Shown: one piece after another, positions 1 through 10,590 of the stretch | Position numbering within the stretch: the first letter of the stretch is position 1 | How the letters are laid out: every line of letters begins with the position of its first letter | Assembly (NCBI RefSeq): GCF_034314165.1 | Contig: NZ_JAVIWK010000001.1 | Location: 5,967,001 to 6,031,000, forward strand | Direction: 5' to 3' | DNA length: 64,000 bases | Source of the DNA: Pseudomonas sp. Bout1 | Lineage (GTDB): Bacteria; Pseudomonadota; Gammaproteobacteria; Pseudomonadales; Pseudomonadaceae | Notes under the pieces: model-generated | Database searches by the model: none | What the model was told of the DNA's origin: nothing | The model's input: only the letters and a program-made list of their open reading frames with translations | Position numbers and translations under genes: made by a program

Positions 1-2
1 CC

Positions 3-524
3 ATGGTTGATTCTTACGACGACTCCCTCGATGGGGAGAAAAGCAAATCTCAGGTCAAACGCGAGCTGCATGCTCTGGTTGACCTCGGCGAGCGCCTTAC
101 AACACTCAAGCCTGACTTGTGTGCAAAACTGCCATTGACCGACGCTCTGCGCCGGGCTCTGAACGATGCGCCCAAGCACACCGCGAATATCGCGCGTAAA
201 CGGCACCTTATGTTTATCGGCAAACTGATGCGCGACCAGGACACTGACGCCATTCTGACCTTGCTCGATCAACTCGATGCCTCCACTCGCCAGTACAACG
301 AGCGCTTCCATAACCTGGAACGCTGGCGTGATCGCCTGATCGCCGGCGATGACGCGGTACTGGAGAAGTTCGTCATCGAGTACCCGGATGCCGATCGCCA
401 ACAATTGCGCTCCCTGATCCGTCAGGCCCAGCACGAACTGGCGCAAAGCAAGCCACCGGCCTCCAGCCGAAAAATCTTCAAGTACATCCGTGAGCTGGAC
501 GATAGTCAACGCGGCCTGCGCTGA
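3..524 (+). CDS. darP: Ribosome-associated protein DarP (YjgA/DUF615 family)
   Basis: This 173-residue protein belongs to the DUF615/YjgA family, whose E. coli member DarP binds late 50S assembly intermediates in the cytoplasm and promotes subunit maturation. The sequence is almost all helical and rich in Arg, Lys, Asp and Glu. Family-like stretches are SKSQVKREL near residue 14, [15 protein letters not shown] near residue 63, and a basic C-terminal segment around [11 protein letters not shown]. Length matches the family. The ATG lies two bases from the window edge, so the ribosome binding site and promoter are not visible and a slightly upstream start cannot be excluded. The next gene, tldD, is convergent. 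Confidence 0.93.
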   Translation: MVDSYDDSLDGEKSKSQVKRELHALVDLGERLTTLKPDLCAKLPLTDALRRALNDAPKHTANIARKRHLMFIGKLMRDQDTDAILTLLDQLDASTRQYNERFHNLERWRDRLIAGDDAVLEKFVIEYPDADRQQLRSLIRQAQHELAQSKPPASSRKIFKYIRELDDSQRGLR

Positions 525-569
525 CCCTCTTCCCCGGGTGGCGACCTTCGCCACCCGAAGCTCCCGCTC

Positions 570-2012
570 CTACGACCCCGTGCCACCCACGGTGATCGCA
601 TCAATTTTCAAGGTTGGCTGGCCAACACCCACCGGCACCGACTGCCCATCTTTCCCGCACGTGCCTACGCCGCTGTCCAGCGACAGGTCGTTACCGACCA
701 TCGACACCTTGCTCATGGCTTCCGGGCCATTGCCAATCAACGTTGCACCCTTGACCGGCGCGGTGATCTTGCCGTCTTCGATCAAGTACGCTTCGCTGGT
801 GGAAAACACAAACTTGCCGCTGGTGATGTCCACCTGCCCGCCGCCGAGGTTGGCGCAGTAGATACCGCGTTTCACCGAAGCGATGATTTCGGCCGGGTCG
901 CTTTCGCCACCCAGCATGTAGGTGTTGGTCATGCGCGGCATCGGCAGGTGCGCGTAGGACTCGCGACGCCCGTTACCGGTACGCGCCACACCCATCAGGC
1001 GGGCGTTGAGCTTGTCTTGCATGTAGCCCTTGAGCACACCGTTTTCGATCAGCGTGGTGCACTCGGTGGGCGTGCCTTCGTCATCAACGCTCAATGAACC
1101 GCGACGCCCGGCCAGGGTGCCGTCATCGACGATGGTGCAGAGCTTGGACGCAACCATCTCGCCCATGCGCCCGCTGTAGGCGGAACTGCCCTTGCGGTTG
1201 AAGTCACCTTCCAGGCCGTGGCCCACCGCTTCATGCAGCAGTACGCCAGACCAGCCGGAACCCAGCACCACCGGCAACGTACCGGCCGGCGCCGGAATCG
1301 CTTCCAGGTTGACCAGCGCCTGGCGCAGCGCTTCACGGGCATAACCCATGGCGCGGTCTTCGGTGAGGAAATAACGGTAGTCGGTACGCCCGCCGCCGCC
1401 ATGGCCACCGCGCTCGCGGCGGCCGTTCTGCTCAACGATGACGCTGACATTGAAGCGCACCAGCGGCCGCACATCCGCCGCCAGGCCACCATCGGTGGAG
1501 GCCACGAGAATGCGCTCCCACACACCGGCCATGCTCACGGTGACTTGCTGGATACGCGGGTCCAGGGCGCGGGTTGCCGCGTCGACGCGCTTGAGCAGCT
1601 CGACCTTTTCGGCACGGCTGATCACTTCCAGCGGGTTATCCGGGGCATACAACTGGGCCACGTCCTGGGTGCTGAACGCCTGCACCGTGCCGTTTTGGCC
1701 GGCACGAGAGATCGAACGGGCGGCGCGAGCCGCCAGGCCCAAGGCCTCCAGGGTGATGGCGTTGCTGTAGGCAAAACCGGTTTTTTCTCCGGACTGTGCC
1801 CGCACGCCCACGCCTTGGTCGAGGTTGAAACTGCCTTCCTTGACGATCCCGTCTTCCAGGGCCCAGGACTCGGAAATCTGCCCCTGGAAATACAGGTCGG
1901 CAGCATCGATGCCTGGCCCGGCCAGATCGCCGAGGACCGCTTGCAAGCTTTCGATGGTCACGCCACCGGGCGCCAGGAGGTGTTCACTGACTGAGGACAA
2001 CAACTCGCTCAT
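570..2012 (-). CDS. tldD: Metalloprotease subunit TldD
   Basis: TldD is the zinc-protease half of the cytoplasmic TldD/TldE (PmbA) heterodimer, which in enterobacteria degrades unfolded peptides, processes microcin B17 and affects CcdA stability. The 480-residue product matches the family length. The metal motif HEAVGH is at about residues 258-263. The frame is open upstream into the nitrilase gene, but ATG at 2010-2012 gives the family N-terminus [16 protein letters not shown], so I chose it. The gene follows the nitrilase gene by 16 bases and is probably co-transcribed with it. Identification is firm. Its native substrate in Pseudomonas is unknown. Confidence 0.96.
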   Translation of the reverse strand: MSELLSSVSEHLLAPGGVTIESLQAVLGDLAGPGIDAADLYFQGQISESWALEDGIVKEGSFNLDQGVGVRAQSGEKTGFAYSNAITLEALGLAARAARSISRAGQNGTVQAFSTQDVAQLYAPDNPLEVISRAEKVELLKRVDAATRALDPRIQQVTVSMAGVWERILVASTDGGLAADVRPLVRFNVSVIVEQNGRRERGGHGGGGRTDYRYFLTEDRAMGYAREALRQALVNLEAIPAPAGTLPVVLGSGWSGVLLHEAVGHGLEGDFNRKGSSAYSGRMGEMVASKLCTIVDDGTLAGRRGSLSVDDEGTPTECTTLIENGVLKGYMQDKLNARLMGVARTGNGRRESYAHLPMPRMTNTYMLGGESDPAEIIASVKRGIYCANLGGGQVDITSGKFVFSTSEAYLIEDGKITAPVKGATLIGNGPEAMSKVSMVGNDLSLDSGVGTCGKDGQSVPVGVGQPTLKIDAITVGGTGS

Positions 2013-2028
2013 AGGTTTGGCCTTAAAT

Positions 2029-2877
2029 TCATCGTTCTGAAGCAGGTCGCTGCGCGCCCTGCGAGAAAAAGCGCCGATGGCCCGCCACCGGCATGCGCGC
2101 CCGTATGGACGCCTGTTCACTGCTATCGCGTTCGGCCAGCAACACCGCTTCGCCTTGATCTTGTTGTGCCAGCACGCGCCCCCATGGGTCGATGATCGCT
2201 GCATGCCCGAAGGTTTCCCGTGGCCCTGGATGCACACCACCCTGGGCGGCCGCCAGCAGGTAGCACTGGGTCTCGATGGCCCGCGCACGAATCAGCACGT
2301 CCCAGTGCGCGGCGCCCGTCACCGCCGTAAAGGCCGAGGGCGCGGTGATCAGTTCGGCCCCTGCAGCGCGCAATTCGCTGTACAGCTCCGGGAAGCGCAA
2401 GTCGTAGCACACCGTCAGCCCCAGGCGACCCACCGGGGTATCCGCCACCACCACCTGGCTACCATGAGCATAGTCATCGGATTCACGATAACGGCCCCGG
2501 GCATCGGCCACGTCGACATCGAACAGGTGCAGCTTGTCGTAACGGGCAACGATTTCGCCCTGATCATCGATCAGCAACGAGCAGGCGTTGGGCTTGGCGT
2601 TGGGTTGGTCCTTAGGAGGCAACGGCAACGTGCCGGCCACTATCCATAAGGTGAGGTCGCGGGCGGTCTGTTTCAACCATGGCAGGATAGGACCTTCGCC
2701 CAAAGCCTCGGCGCGACCAATATCGGCCACGTCGCGACGGCCCATGGCGGCGAAGTTTTCCGGGAGTACGGCAAGCCTGGCACCGCCCGCCGCCGCTTGC
2801 TCCAGCAGGCGCCGGGCCTGGGCCAGGTTGGCCAGCACATCGCTTTGGCTGACCATTTGAATTACCGCAAAGGACAT
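2029..2877 (-). CDS. Carbon-nitrogen hydrolase (nitrilase/omega-amidase-like family)
   Basis: This 282-residue cytoplasmic amidohydrolase has the nitrilase-superfamily triad: Glu40 in LPENFAAMG, Lys115 in [10 protein letters not shown], and the nucleophile Cys157 in [11 protein letters not shown]. The pattern resembles the Nit1/YbeM branch, which includes enzymes that repair deaminated glutathione, but the substrate cannot be read from the sequence. I chose ATG at 2875-2877 (MSFAVIQM) because it matches the usual start just before the first beta strand; an in-frame start 24 bases upstream is less likely. It lies between yhdP and tldD on the same strand, an arrangement known in P. aeruginosa. 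Confidence 0.9.
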   Translation of the reverse strand: MSFAVIQMVSQSDVLANLAQARRLLEQAAAGGARLAVLPENFAAMGRRDVADIGRAEALGEGPILPWLKQTARDLTLWIVAGTLPLPPKDQPNAKPNACSLLIDDQGEIVARYDKLHLFDVDVADARGRYRESDDYAHGSQVVVADTPVGRLGLTVCYDLRFPELYSELRAAGAELITAPSAFTAVTGAAHWDVLIRARAIETQCYLLAAAQGGVHPGPRETFGHAAIIDPWGRVLAQQDQGEAVLLAERDSSEQASIRARMPVAGHRRFFSQGAQRPASER

Positions 2878-2925
2878 GGGCCCACACTCCATAAAAAGCA
2901 TGAGGCCATGCTACTCCACAGGTAC

Positions 2926-5900
2926 TCAGTTTGGCTTTTCAAATGGCTTGTCGAAGGTGATTTTCGGATCCTTCCACGGGCCTTCTACCTTGTACTGCAC
3001 GCTGGCGAAACGCGAAACGCGGTCACCAATCAACTTGTCGATCAAAAACAGCGCACCGCCAATCGCCGGCGCGCCGACGATCAGCGCGGCAATCGGCAAG
3101 TTGTTGGTGACCGGCAGCGTCACCAACAACTTGGCATCCACCCGATCAGCCACCAGGTCCAGGGTGCCATTGATCTCCAGGTTGCTCGACGGGCCCGTCA
3201 TGGTGATCGGCTCACGGGTCACAAACACGCCATTGCTGGCCGCCAGCAAGCCCTTGACCCGGTCGTAACTCAAGCCTTTGCCGAGCAGGTCCGAGAAGTC
3301 CAGGCGCAACCGGCGACCGATGGAGTTGAAGTTCAGCAAGCCAAACACCCGCAGGGCCTGGGCGCCGCCGTCCACTTCAACGAACTGGCCTTTGCGAAAG
3401 CTTGCGTCCAGGCTGCCGGAGAAGCGTTTTGGGCCGACCCAGGCCGGCGAGCCTGGCCAGCGTCCGTCCACATCCACGTGAAAATCTTCACTGGTCACGC
3501 TCGGCGCAAACCCCCAGCCCTTGAGCACGTCGCCAATGTTCTTGCCATCCAGGCGGCCCTTGTACCAACTGCTGCTGGCACCGGGAGCACCTTCCCAGCC
3601 ACCGGCGCCCTGAAGCAACATGCCCTTGAGTCCCAAATTGAGACTGTTGAACGCCATGCCTTTGGTGGTTGGCCGCACTTTCAACGACCACGCACCTATC
3701 AGGTCAGGGCCCTGGAACAACTGGTTGATCGAGATATCCAGCGCCGGAATGTCCTTGGGATCGACATCAGCCAACGGGTCCGGCGCATTTTCATCCGCCT
3801 GCACCGTCGGGTCCACCGCAGGTAACTTCACGTACTGCAAGTTGATCGCAATCGGCGCGCCCTTGGCATCCGGTAGCCCCACGGTACCCTTGGCCTGCTG
3901 GCTGTCGAACTGCAAGCCCCAGGCGGCGGGTTTGCGATCCAGTTGCAAGTTGACCTGGTCAAACTGGGTGCCGAAGCCGGTCAGCTTGCCAACCTTGAAG
4001 TCGGCCCCGCTCAACAGCTGCTTGGCACTGCCGCCCGGGTCGTTGCCGGCGTAGCGGTCCACGAGTTTTTTCCAGGGGTCGATGTCCAGCTCCGACAACA
4101 CACCACGAATACGCAAGCCTTTGCTGGCCGGCAACACGGCATCGCCATCGCCCAGGAACAGTTCGCCACGACCATCGGCAAAATTGTCAGCCGGGGCGGC
4201 GAAGGTGAAGCTGCCCAACTCGCCATAATCAAACCAGTAGCGGCGCTCCTTGCCCTGCAGGGTCATGCGGAACACGCTGTCTCGGCCCTGGCTCGCCGGC
4301 ATGCCGAACGGTGCCGGGAGGTCCACAGCCACGCCCTTGAGGTTGGAACTGACCATTAGCTGGCTGTCGGCGCCGTCAAGGTTCAACTGCAGTTGGTAGG
4401 GGATATCACCCGACACCGGCAGCGGCTGGCTGACCTTCAGCCAGTCGGTCAGCCGCTTGACGCTGACCTGGCCTTTGGCAGTGACGCGGGTATTGAGATC
4501 GCCCTGTTTGCCATCGGCAAAAATCTGCGCGGTAATCGGCCGGTCGAAGGCCTGCGCGCTGATGTTCTGGCCACTCAGGCCCTTGGCGCTGTCGAAGCGG
4601 AAGTCGCCCTTGAGCTGGCTCAGGTCCAGCGTCGGCTCGGCCAGTTGCAGGCGCGCCTTGTCGGTCTTGAAGTCCACCACAATCTTGGGGTCGGCGCCCT
4701 TGGCCAACGGAATATCCAGGTCGAGCTTGCCTTGCAGATCGCCGTCGCCTTTCCAGCCGGCGAAGGTCGAGGCCGTGCCGATCGGTGCTTCCTGAAGGAT
4801 TTTCAGGCCATCGCCCAGGCCACCGGCGAAATTACCGGTGAGCAGCAGGTGGCTGTCCTTGCCTTCGGGGGCATGGGGAATGTTGACGTAGATGTCATTG
4901 ACCTTGGTGTCGAGCAACTGGCCCTTGCTGGCCAGGATGCGCACGCCGCTCTCCTCCACAAACACTTCACCCTTGACCTTGCTCACGTGCGGCCAGCCCG
5001 GCTGGAACGCCAACTCGGCGTCATGCACCTTGAAGAACAGGCTGATATTGCGCGAGGCAGGCAACGCGTCGTGGTTCAGCGAGCCTTGGTACTGGAAGAA
5101 GCCCTCGTCCACGGCGCCCTTGAGAATTGCGGTGCGCAGCCATTCATCGAGTGCCGGGCTCAAGACCGCCGGCAGGTATTTGGGGGTGAAGCGGCCATCG
5201 CCATCGACCATACCGACCCGCAGGTCCATATAGTCTTCCTGGCTATGGTCGAAATGCAGACGAATCAGGAAGTCGGCCGCAACCTTGCCCTCCTCACCCA
5301 GTACCTTGATGTACGGCGCAATGAGGGTGAAGCCTTCCTTATCCAGCTTCCATGTCAGGCGGGCATTGGCCTGAATGTACTGCCAGGGCTTGGCGAAAAT
5401 CGGAAACAGGTGCAAGGAGAAGTCCTTGCTGTCCATGCGCAACTCGCCCTTGCCCAGGTCACCGCTGATGCTACCGCTGACATTACGCGCTGCCGGTGCG
5501 CCGAAGTAGGCATCAAAACCGATGCGGTCCAGGTTGGCCGCGAAGCTCACACGTTGGTCGGTGGTGTCTTGAGGGCGATAATCCAGCAATACATTACGCA
5601 GCGTGCCGGTGGCCTTCAGGTGATCCAGGGTAGTGGCGAATGCTTCCGGCAAGGGTGCCAGGGCATGCAGCAACGGCGTGATCGGCGTCAGGTCGAGGCG
5701 GTCGGCCTGCAGGTTCCAGACTTCCAGCGCCTTGTCGGTTGCCAGGGTTTGTTGCAGTTGCAGACGCGACTCCCAGCGGGTGTCACCGAGGTTCATCGCC
5801 AGCGAGTCAAACAGCACCTTGAGGCCATTGTCACTGCGTTGCAGGTACGCAGTAAGGGCCAGGTTTTCGATGTGCGTAGGTTTACGGTCGGCATAGCTGC

Positions 5901-6741
5901 CCTTGAGTTGCGGCGCGTTGAGGCGCACGGCGGCGCTTTGCACGGTGCCCTTGGCCCAGGTCAGCCAGAATTCGCCGCCGGCCTTGAATTCGGTGAGCTT
6001 CCATTGTTGAGTCAGTTTCGCCGGGACCCACTTTGCCCAGTCGCTCTGGGGCAAGCTGAGGTAGGCCTGGATTTCGCCGTCCTTCCACTGGCTGGCACGG
6101 ATTCGGGTGCGCAGGTTCAACGCCAGGGGCTGGCCGTCGGGCAAGGTCAGGCGCGCGTCGAGGCGCTGGCGGTTGGCACCGGCCTGCAGGCTCACGCCGA
6201 CATAGGTCAAGGTCAGCGGCGCCTGGTCGAATGGTTGCAGCGTGACCTGGCTGTCGAGCAATGAGACTTGCCCGACCCGTTGCAGGTGCGTCAGCAGTTG
6301 TTCGGGATCCAGCGGCTGGTCATCCTGCACCGGCAGGCCTTGCAGCGCCCAATGGCCGTCCTGGTCTTCCTTCACACTGACTTGCAGGCCGCTGACTTCC
6401 AGATGGGCGATACGCACTTCACGCGCCAGCAGGCTGGCCCAGATGTCGGGCACCACTTGCACCTGGTCCAGGCGCAGGGCGCTGTTGCCCTCGCCGATCA
6501 TCACGTCGTGAGCCATTAAAATCGGTGCAAAACCGCTCCAGCGCCCTTCCAGGCTGCCGATGCTCAGGGGCATATCCAGCGCCGCGCGGGCCTTGGCTTC
6601 GATTTCGCCACGGTATTCCGCCACCAGCGGCGTCAATTCACGGCCAAGGCTCACGTACACCGCTGCCAACACCAGCAGCAAGGCGCACAGGCCAAGGCCC
6701 CAGCGGGTCAATGCGGCAAAAAAGCGTATCAGACGCTCCAT
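2926..6741 (-). CDS. yhdP: YhdP family AsmA-like envelope protein (intermembrane lipid transport)
   Basis: This 1271-residue protein is the expected size for YhdP, one of the large AsmA-like proteins that bridge inner and outer membranes and move phospholipids across the periplasm. Residues about 9-30 form one N-terminal membrane anchor, with the rest periplasmic. The body is a long run of alternating hydrophobic beta strands, as expected for a repeating-beta-groove lipid channel. The C-terminus ends in the family's segment with a hydrophobic patch (NNLPIAALIVGAPAIGGALF). Two short ORFs lie between it and nothing else, and rng is 76 bases upstream, so the two may share a transcript. The function follows work on E. 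coli YhdP; nothing local contradicts it. Confidence 0.94.
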   Translation of the reverse strand: MERLIRFFAALTRWGLGLCALLLVLAAVYVSLGRELTPLVAEYRGEIEAKARAALDMPLSIGSLEGRWSGFAPILMAHDVMIGEGNSALRLDQVQVVPDIWASLLAREVRIAHLEVSGLQVSVKEDQDGHWALQGLPVQDDQPLDPEQLLTHLQRVGQVSLLDSQVTLQPFDQAPLTLTYVGVSLQAGANRQRLDARLTLPDGQPLALNLRTRIRASQWKDGEIQAYLSLPQSDWAKWVPAKLTQQWKLTEFKAGGEFWLTWAKGTVQSAAVRLNAPQLKGSYADRKPTHIENLALTAYLQRSDNGLKVLFDSLAMNLGDTRWESRLQLQQTLATDKALEVWNLQADRLDLTPITPLLHALAPLPEAFATTLDHLKATGTLRNVLLDYRPQDTTDQRVSFAANLDRIGFDAYFGAPAARNVSGSISGDLGKGELRMDSKDFSLHLFPIFAKPWQYIQANARLTWKLDKEGFTLIAPYIKVLGEEGKVAADFLIRLHFDHSQEDYMDLRVGMVDGDGRFTPKYLPAVLSPALDEWLRTAILKGAVDEGFFQYQGSLNHDALPASRNISLFFKVHDAELAFQPGWPHVSKVKGEVFVEESGVRILASKGQLLDTKVNDIYVNIPHAPEGKDSHLLLTGNFAGGLGDGLKILQEAPIGTASTFAGWKGDGDLQGKLDLDIPLAKGADPKIVVDFKTDKARLQLAEPTLDLSQLKGDFRFDSAKGLSGQNISAQAFDRPITAQIFADGKQGDLNTRVTAKGQVSVKRLTDWLKVSQPLPVSGDIPYQLQLNLDGADSQLMVSSNLKGVAVDLPAPFGMPASQGRDSVFRMTLQGKERRYWFDYGELGSFTFAAPADNFADGRGELFLGDGDAVLPASKGLRIRGVLSELDIDPWKKLVDRYAGNDPGGSAKQLLSGADFKVGKLTGFGTQFDQVNLQLDRKPAAWGLQFDSQQAKGTVGLPDAKGAPIAINLQYVKLPAVDPTVQADENAPDPLADVDPKDIPALDISINQLFQGPDLIGAWSLKVRPTTKGMAFNSLNLGLKGMLLQGAGGWEGAPGASSSWYKGRLDGKNIGDVLKGWGFAPSVTSEDFHVDVDGRWPGSPAWVGPKRFSGSLDASFRKGQFVEVDGGAQALRVFGLLNFNSIGRRLRLDFSDLLGKGLSYDRVKGLLAASNGVFVTREPITMTGPSSNLEINGTLDLVADRVDAKLLVTLPVTNNLPIAALIVGAPAIGGALFLIDKLIGDRVSRFASVQYKVEGPWKDPKITFDKPFEKPN

Positions 6742-6817
6742 GTCAGGCGACCCTCAAAGGCAATAGTCGGACGGCAGATCAAGGCCTGCCCGTCTCGTTG
6801 ATAAGAACTAACGCGAA

Positions 6818-8275
6818 TCAGAGCAGCACCACGTCATATTGTTCCTGGGAATACATGGTTTCGACCTGGAAGCGAATGGTGCGCCCGATAAAAACTTCCA
6901 GCTCGGCCACGTTGCCGGACTCTTCATCCAGCAACCGGTCGACCACCTTCTGGTTGGCCAGCACTCTATAGCCCTCGGCCTGGTAGGCACGCGCCTCCCG
7001 CAGGATTTCCCGGAAAATTTCGTAGCAAACCGTTTCCGGGGTCTTCAACTTGCCGCGGCCCTGGCAACTGCTGCACGGCTCGCACAGTACCTGCTCCAGG
7101 CTTTCGCGGGTGCGCTTGCGGGTCATCTGCACCAGGCCCAGTTCGGTGATGCCGATGATGTTGGTCTTGGCGTGGTCGCGCTCCAGCTGCTTCTCCAGGG
7201 TACGCAGCACCTGGCGCTGGTGCTCTTCGTCTTCCATGTCGATGAAGTCGATGATGATGATCCCGCCCAGGTTGCGCAGGCGCAGTTGCCGGGCAATCGC
7301 GGTGGCCGCCTCGAGGTTGGTCTTGAAGATGGTTTCTTCGAGGTTGCGATGGCCCACGAAGGCGCCAGTATTGACGTCGATGGTACTCATGGCTTCCGCC
7401 GGGTCCACCACCAGGTAGCCGCCGGACTTGAGCGGCACTTTGCGCTCGAGGGCTTTCTGGATTTCGTCTTCGACGCCATACAGGTCGAAGATCGGGCGTT
7501 CACCGGGGTAGTGCTCCAGGCGGTCGGCAATTTCCGGCATCAGTTCGGCAACAAATTGCGTGGTGCGCTGGAAGGTTTCCCGCGAGTCGATGCGAATTTT
7601 CTCGATTTTCGGGCTGACCAGGTCGCGCAAGGTGCGCAGGGCCAGGCCGAGGTCTTCGTAGATCACGCTGGGCGCACCAATGGTCTTGATCTGCGCGCCG
7701 ATCTGGTCCCAGAGGCGACGCAGGTAGCGGATGTCCATGAGGATTTCATCGGCACCGGCGCCTTCAGCGGCGGTACGCAGGATAAAACCGCCAGCCTCCT
7801 TGATGCCTTCCAGCGCCACGCAATCGCTGACTACCTTTTTCAGGCGTTCGCGCTCGCCTTCGTCTTCGATCTTCAGGGAGATGCCGACGTGGGCCGTGCG
7901 CGGCATGTACACCAGGTACCGTGAGGGAATCGACAGTTGCGTGGTCAGGCGCGCGCCCTTGGAGCCAATCGGGTCCTTGGTGACTTGCACCACCAGGCTT
8001 TGCCCTTCGTGCACCAGGGCACTGATGCTTTCAACCGCCGGGCCCTCGCGCAGGGAAATTTCCGAAGCATGGATAAACGCGGCGCGGTCCAGGCCGATGT
8101 CGACGAAAGCCGCCTGCATCCCCGGTAACACGCGCACGACCTTGCCTTTATAGATGTTGCCGACGATCCCGCGCTTTTGGGTGCGCTCCACGTGCACTTC
8201 TTGCAGAACACCGTTCTCTACCACCGCCACGCGCGATTCCATCGGCGTGATATTGATCAGAATCTCTTCACTCAT
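6818..8275 (-). CDS. rng: Ribonuclease G
   Basis: RNase G (CafA) is the endoribonuclease that finishes the 5' end of 16S rRNA and degrades selected mRNAs. The 485-residue product begins MSEEILINITPMESRVAVVENG. An S1-like RNA-binding fold lies at about residues 38-120 (RGIVGNIYKGKV). The catalytic Asp residues sit in IDVNTG near 299 and IIIIDFIDM near 342, and the zinc-link cysteines are in CEPCSSCQGRGK near 400. It lacks the long disordered C-terminal scaffold of RNase E. The frame is open well upstream into maf, but ATG at 8273-8275 gives the family N-terminus. It forms a tight run with maf and yhdP. Confidence 0.97.
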   Translation of the reverse strand: MSEEILINITPMESRVAVVENGVLQEVHVERTQKRGIVGNIYKGKVVRVLPGMQAAFVDIGLDRAAFIHASEISLREGPAVESISALVHEGQSLVVQVTKDPIGSKGARLTTQLSIPSRYLVYMPRTAHVGISLKIEDEGERERLKKVVSDCVALEGIKEAGGFILRTAAEGAGADEILMDIRYLRRLWDQIGAQIKTIGAPSVIYEDLGLALRTLRDLVSPKIEKIRIDSRETFQRTTQFVAELMPEIADRLEHYPGERPIFDLYGVEDEIQKALERKVPLKSGGYLVVDPAEAMSTIDVNTGAFVGHRNLEETIFKTNLEAATAIARQLRLRNLGGIIIIDFIDMEDEEHQRQVLRTLEKQLERDHAKTNIIGITELGLVQMTRKRTRESLEQVLCEPCSSCQGRGKLKTPETVCYEIFREILREARAYQAEGYRVLANQKVVDRLLDEESGNVAELEVFIGRTIRFQVETMYSQEQYDVVLL

Positions 8276-8345
8276 GGCTGGGTCTCGTTCAGGCGTTTTC
8301 ACAATAGTGACCGATCGCTTAAGGCTTGGCGCTGGAATACGGCGT

Positions 8346-8942
8346 TTAGCGCACGGTAAGGTTTTGCCAACAGGGTATGCCGAATTGGCCCAGCAGTTCT
8401 GCGGTTTCGCAGACAGGCAGGCCAACCACGGCGGAGTAGCTGCCATTGAGCCCGGCCACAAACACCGCTGCCAGGCCCTGGATAGCATAGCCGCCCGCTT
8501 TGTCCTGGGGCTCGCCGCTGTGCCAATAAGTGGTGGCTTCGCCCGCTGATATCTTGCGAAACCGCACGCGACTGCTGACCAGCCGCGTTTCGCAACGCTG
8601 GTTGTCAATCAGGGCGATGGCGGTAAGCACTTCGTGTTCGCGGTCAGAAAGGGCCAGCAACATGGCCTGGGCGTCGGCCTGGTCCAGCGGTTTGCCGAGG
8701 ATCTGGCCATCGAGGATGACTGCCGTGTCGGCGCCCAGCACACAGGCGCCAGCGGCATCGGCCAGGGCCGAGCGACCGGCCGCAGCCTTGCCGCGCGCCA
8801 GGCGTTCTACGTAGGACACGGGCGATTCGTTCGTAAGGGGAGTTTCATTAATTGCGGCGCTGACGACGGTGAACGGCACACCGATCTGTGTCAGCAGTTC
8901 ACGCCGCCTCGGGGAGCCCGAGGCCAGGTAAAGCGAATTCAT
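8346..8942 (-). CDS. maf: Maf-type nucleoside triphosphate pyrophosphatase
   Basis: This 198-residue protein is a Maf/YhdE-type pyrophosphatase that hydrolyses non-canonical and pyrimidine nucleotides (typically dTTP/UTP for this branch) to monophosphates. It has the N-terminal phosphate-binding motif SGSPRRREL at residues 7-15 and the metal/substrate segment [14 protein letters not shown] in the middle. I chose ATG at 8940-8942 because it directly precedes the motif; the longer in-frame start at 8996 would overlap the mreD end and adds unrelated residues. It is located between mreD and rng in the usual Pseudomonas order. Confidence 0.94.
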   Translation of the reverse strand: MNSLYLASGSPRRRELLTQIGVPFTVVSAAINETPLTNESPVSYVERLARGKAAAGRSALADAAGACVLGADTAVILDGQILGKPLDQADAQAMLLALSDREHEVLTAIALIDNQRCETRLVSSRVRFRKISAGEATTYWHSGEPQDKAGGYAIQGLAAVFVAGLNGSYSAVVGLPVCETAELLGQFGIPCWQNLTVR

Positions 8943-8992
8943 GCAGACTCTCCCTGTAGGGTTCGATAACCAGGCAGAGCCTCGCGATCCAT

Positions 8993-9481
8993 TCAATTTA
9001 TTTTATAGCGACGACGTAATCCACGCAGGCCAAAACTGATCCAGGGCCACAACAACGCACTGACCAGCGCGGGCAACACCAGCGCCAAGGTCGGTTGGCG
9101 GTTGCCGGTCAAGGCACTGAGCCACAGCTGTACCAACTGCGCCAGGCCGAAGATCACCAGGATCACCAGGCACTGCTGCCACATCGGGAACATGCGCAGG
9201 CGCTGCTGCAACGACAGCACCAGGAAGGTAATCAAGGTGAGGATCAGCGCGTTCTGGCCGAGCAACGTGCCGTATAGCACATCCTCCATCAAACCCAGGC
9301 ACATGGCCGTGACCATCCCAACCCTGTGCGGCAGCGCCAGGGCCCAGAACGCCAGCAACAAGGCGAGCCACAGCGGGCGCAGGATTTCCATGAACTGCGG
9401 CAGCGGCGAAACACTGAGCAGCAAGCCTATGGCGAATGTCAGCCAGACGATCCAGCCGTTACGCGAGTGAGTACCGGCCAT
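8993..9481 (-). CDS. mreD: Rod shape-determining protein MreD
   Basis: MreD is the small inner-membrane component of the elongasome and works with MreB, MreC, RodA and PBP2. The 162-residue protein is almost entirely hydrophobic, with about five membrane spans starting at [15 protein letters not shown]. Its start codon overlaps the end of mreC (shared base 9481), which indicates translational coupling. It is the last mre gene before maf. Identification rests on position, length and hydrophobic pattern, because MreD sequences are weakly conserved. Confidence 0.95.
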   Translation of the reverse strand: MAGTHSRNGWIVWLTFAIGLLLSVSPLPQFMEILRPLWLALLLAFWALALPHRVGMVTAMCLGLMEDVLYGTLLGQNALILTLITFLVLSLQQRLRMFPMWQQCLVILVIFGLAQLVQLWLSALTGNRQPTLALVLPALVSALLWPWISFGLRGLRRRYKIN

Positions 9482-10590
9482 TATTCTTCCCTCTGCCGAG
9501 TGGTTGCCGGGGCCGCAGCCGGTGGTTTGGCGGCGGCGGGCGGCTTGGCCGCGGCAGGTGCCGGCGCCACAGGCTTCGCCGGGCGGGCGCTATGGGCCAC
9601 GGGCTTGGCTGGCGTCGCGACGGGTGCGGCTGGTGTGGCCGGTACGGCTGCCGGTGCAGCGGGTGCAGCAGGCTTAGGTACAGTGGCCGGAATGATCGGT
9701 GTGGTGCCGTTTTGCTTGTCTTCCGCTTCCTGGGCCTGGGCGGCTGCGTTGGCGCGCTCTTCCGGGGTGCGGTTGTCGCTGAACACCAGCAGCAGGTAAC
9801 GGCTGCGGTTCAACGCGGCGGTCGGCACCGCACGCACGATGGCGAACGGCTGGCCGGAATCGTGGATCACTTCCTTGACCGTCGCCACCGGGTAGCCCGC
9901 AGGGAAACGCTGGCCCAGGCCGGAGCTGACCAGCAGGTCGCCTTCCTTGATGTCAGCGGTGTCTGCGACGTGGCGCAACTCCAGGCGTTCCGGGTTACCC
10001 GTACCACTGGCAATCGCCCGCAGGCCGTTGCGGTTAACTTGCACCGGAATGCTGTGGGTGGTGTCGGTCAGCAACAGGACGCGCGACGTATACGGCATCA
10101 ACTCCACCACTTGGCCCATCAAGCCACGGGCGTCAAGCACCGGCTGGCCAAGGACCACGCCGTCGCGCTCACCCTTGTTGATGATGATGCGATGGGTGAA
10201 GGGATTCGGGTCCATGCCGATCAACTCGGCCACTTCGACCTTCTCGTTGACCAACGCAGAGGAATTGAGCAACTCGCGCAGCCGAACGTTCTGCTCGGTG
10301 AGGGCCGCCAGCTTTTGCATGCGTCCCTGCAGCAGCAGGTTTTCGGTCTTGAGTTTTTCGTTCTCGGCCACCAGTTCAGTACGGCTGCCAAACTGGCTGG
10401 CCACACCCTGGTAGAGACGTTGCGGCAGGTCTGTGATCCAGTAAGTCTGCATCAGGACCAGCGACATCTGGCTACGCACTGGCTTGAGCAGTGTGAAGCG
10501 GGCATCGACCACCATCAGCGCAACCGATAGCACGACCAGCACCAACAGGCGCACGCCCAGTGAGGGGCCTTTGGAAAAAAGCGGTTTAAT
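9481..10590 (-). CDS. mreC: Rod shape-determining protein MreC, probable AUU start
   Basis: MreC is the periplasmic scaffold of the elongasome. The product has one N-terminal membrane span (VRLLVLVVLSVALMVV), a coiled coil (LVAENEKLKTENLLLQGRMQ), the two beta-barrel domains, and a long Ala/Pro-rich C-terminal tail of about 75 residues. No ATG precedes the membrane span. A GTG at 10552-10554 would remove the cytoplasmic tail and has no ribosome binding site. An ATT at 10588-10590 has GGGAGGAG six bases upstream and restores the N-terminus IKPLFSKGPSLG, so I place the start there, giving 369 residues. The boundary is therefore an inference, while the gene identity is secure. Confidence 0.9.
   Translation of the reverse strand: MKPLFSKGPSLGVRLLVLVVLSVALMVVDARFTLLKPVRSQMSLVLMQTYWITDLPQRLYQGVASQFGSRTELVAENEKLKTENLLLQGRMQKLAALTEQNVRLRELLNSSALVNEKVEVAELIGMDPNPFTHRIIINKGERDGVVLGQPVLDARGLMGQVVELMPYTSRVLLLTDTTHSIPVQVNRNGLRAIASGTGNPERLELRHVADTADIKEGDLLVSSGLGQRFPAGYPVATVKEVIHDSGQPFAIVRAVPTAALNRSRYLLLVFSDNRTPEERANAAAQAQEAEDKQNGTTPIIPATVPKPAAPAAPAAVPATPAAPVATPAKPVAHSARPAKPVAPAPAAAKPPAAAKPPAAAPATTRQREE

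Noticed and set aside
2013..2288. N-terminal extension of tldD in the same open frame
   Set aside because: It runs through the nitrilase gene and adds no family sequence; ATG 2010-2012 gives the conserved N-terminus.
4393..6264. Long open frame (623 codons) antisense to yhdP, and similar ones antisense to dppA copies (50135-51919, 55292-57130)
   Set aside because: High-GC codon usage in Pseudomonas leaves long open antisense frames. These have no ribosome site, no recognisable domain and lie opposite secure genes.
8276..8608. N-terminal extension of rng
   Set aside because: It overlaps maf and lacks RNase G sequence; MSEEILINITP is the conserved start.
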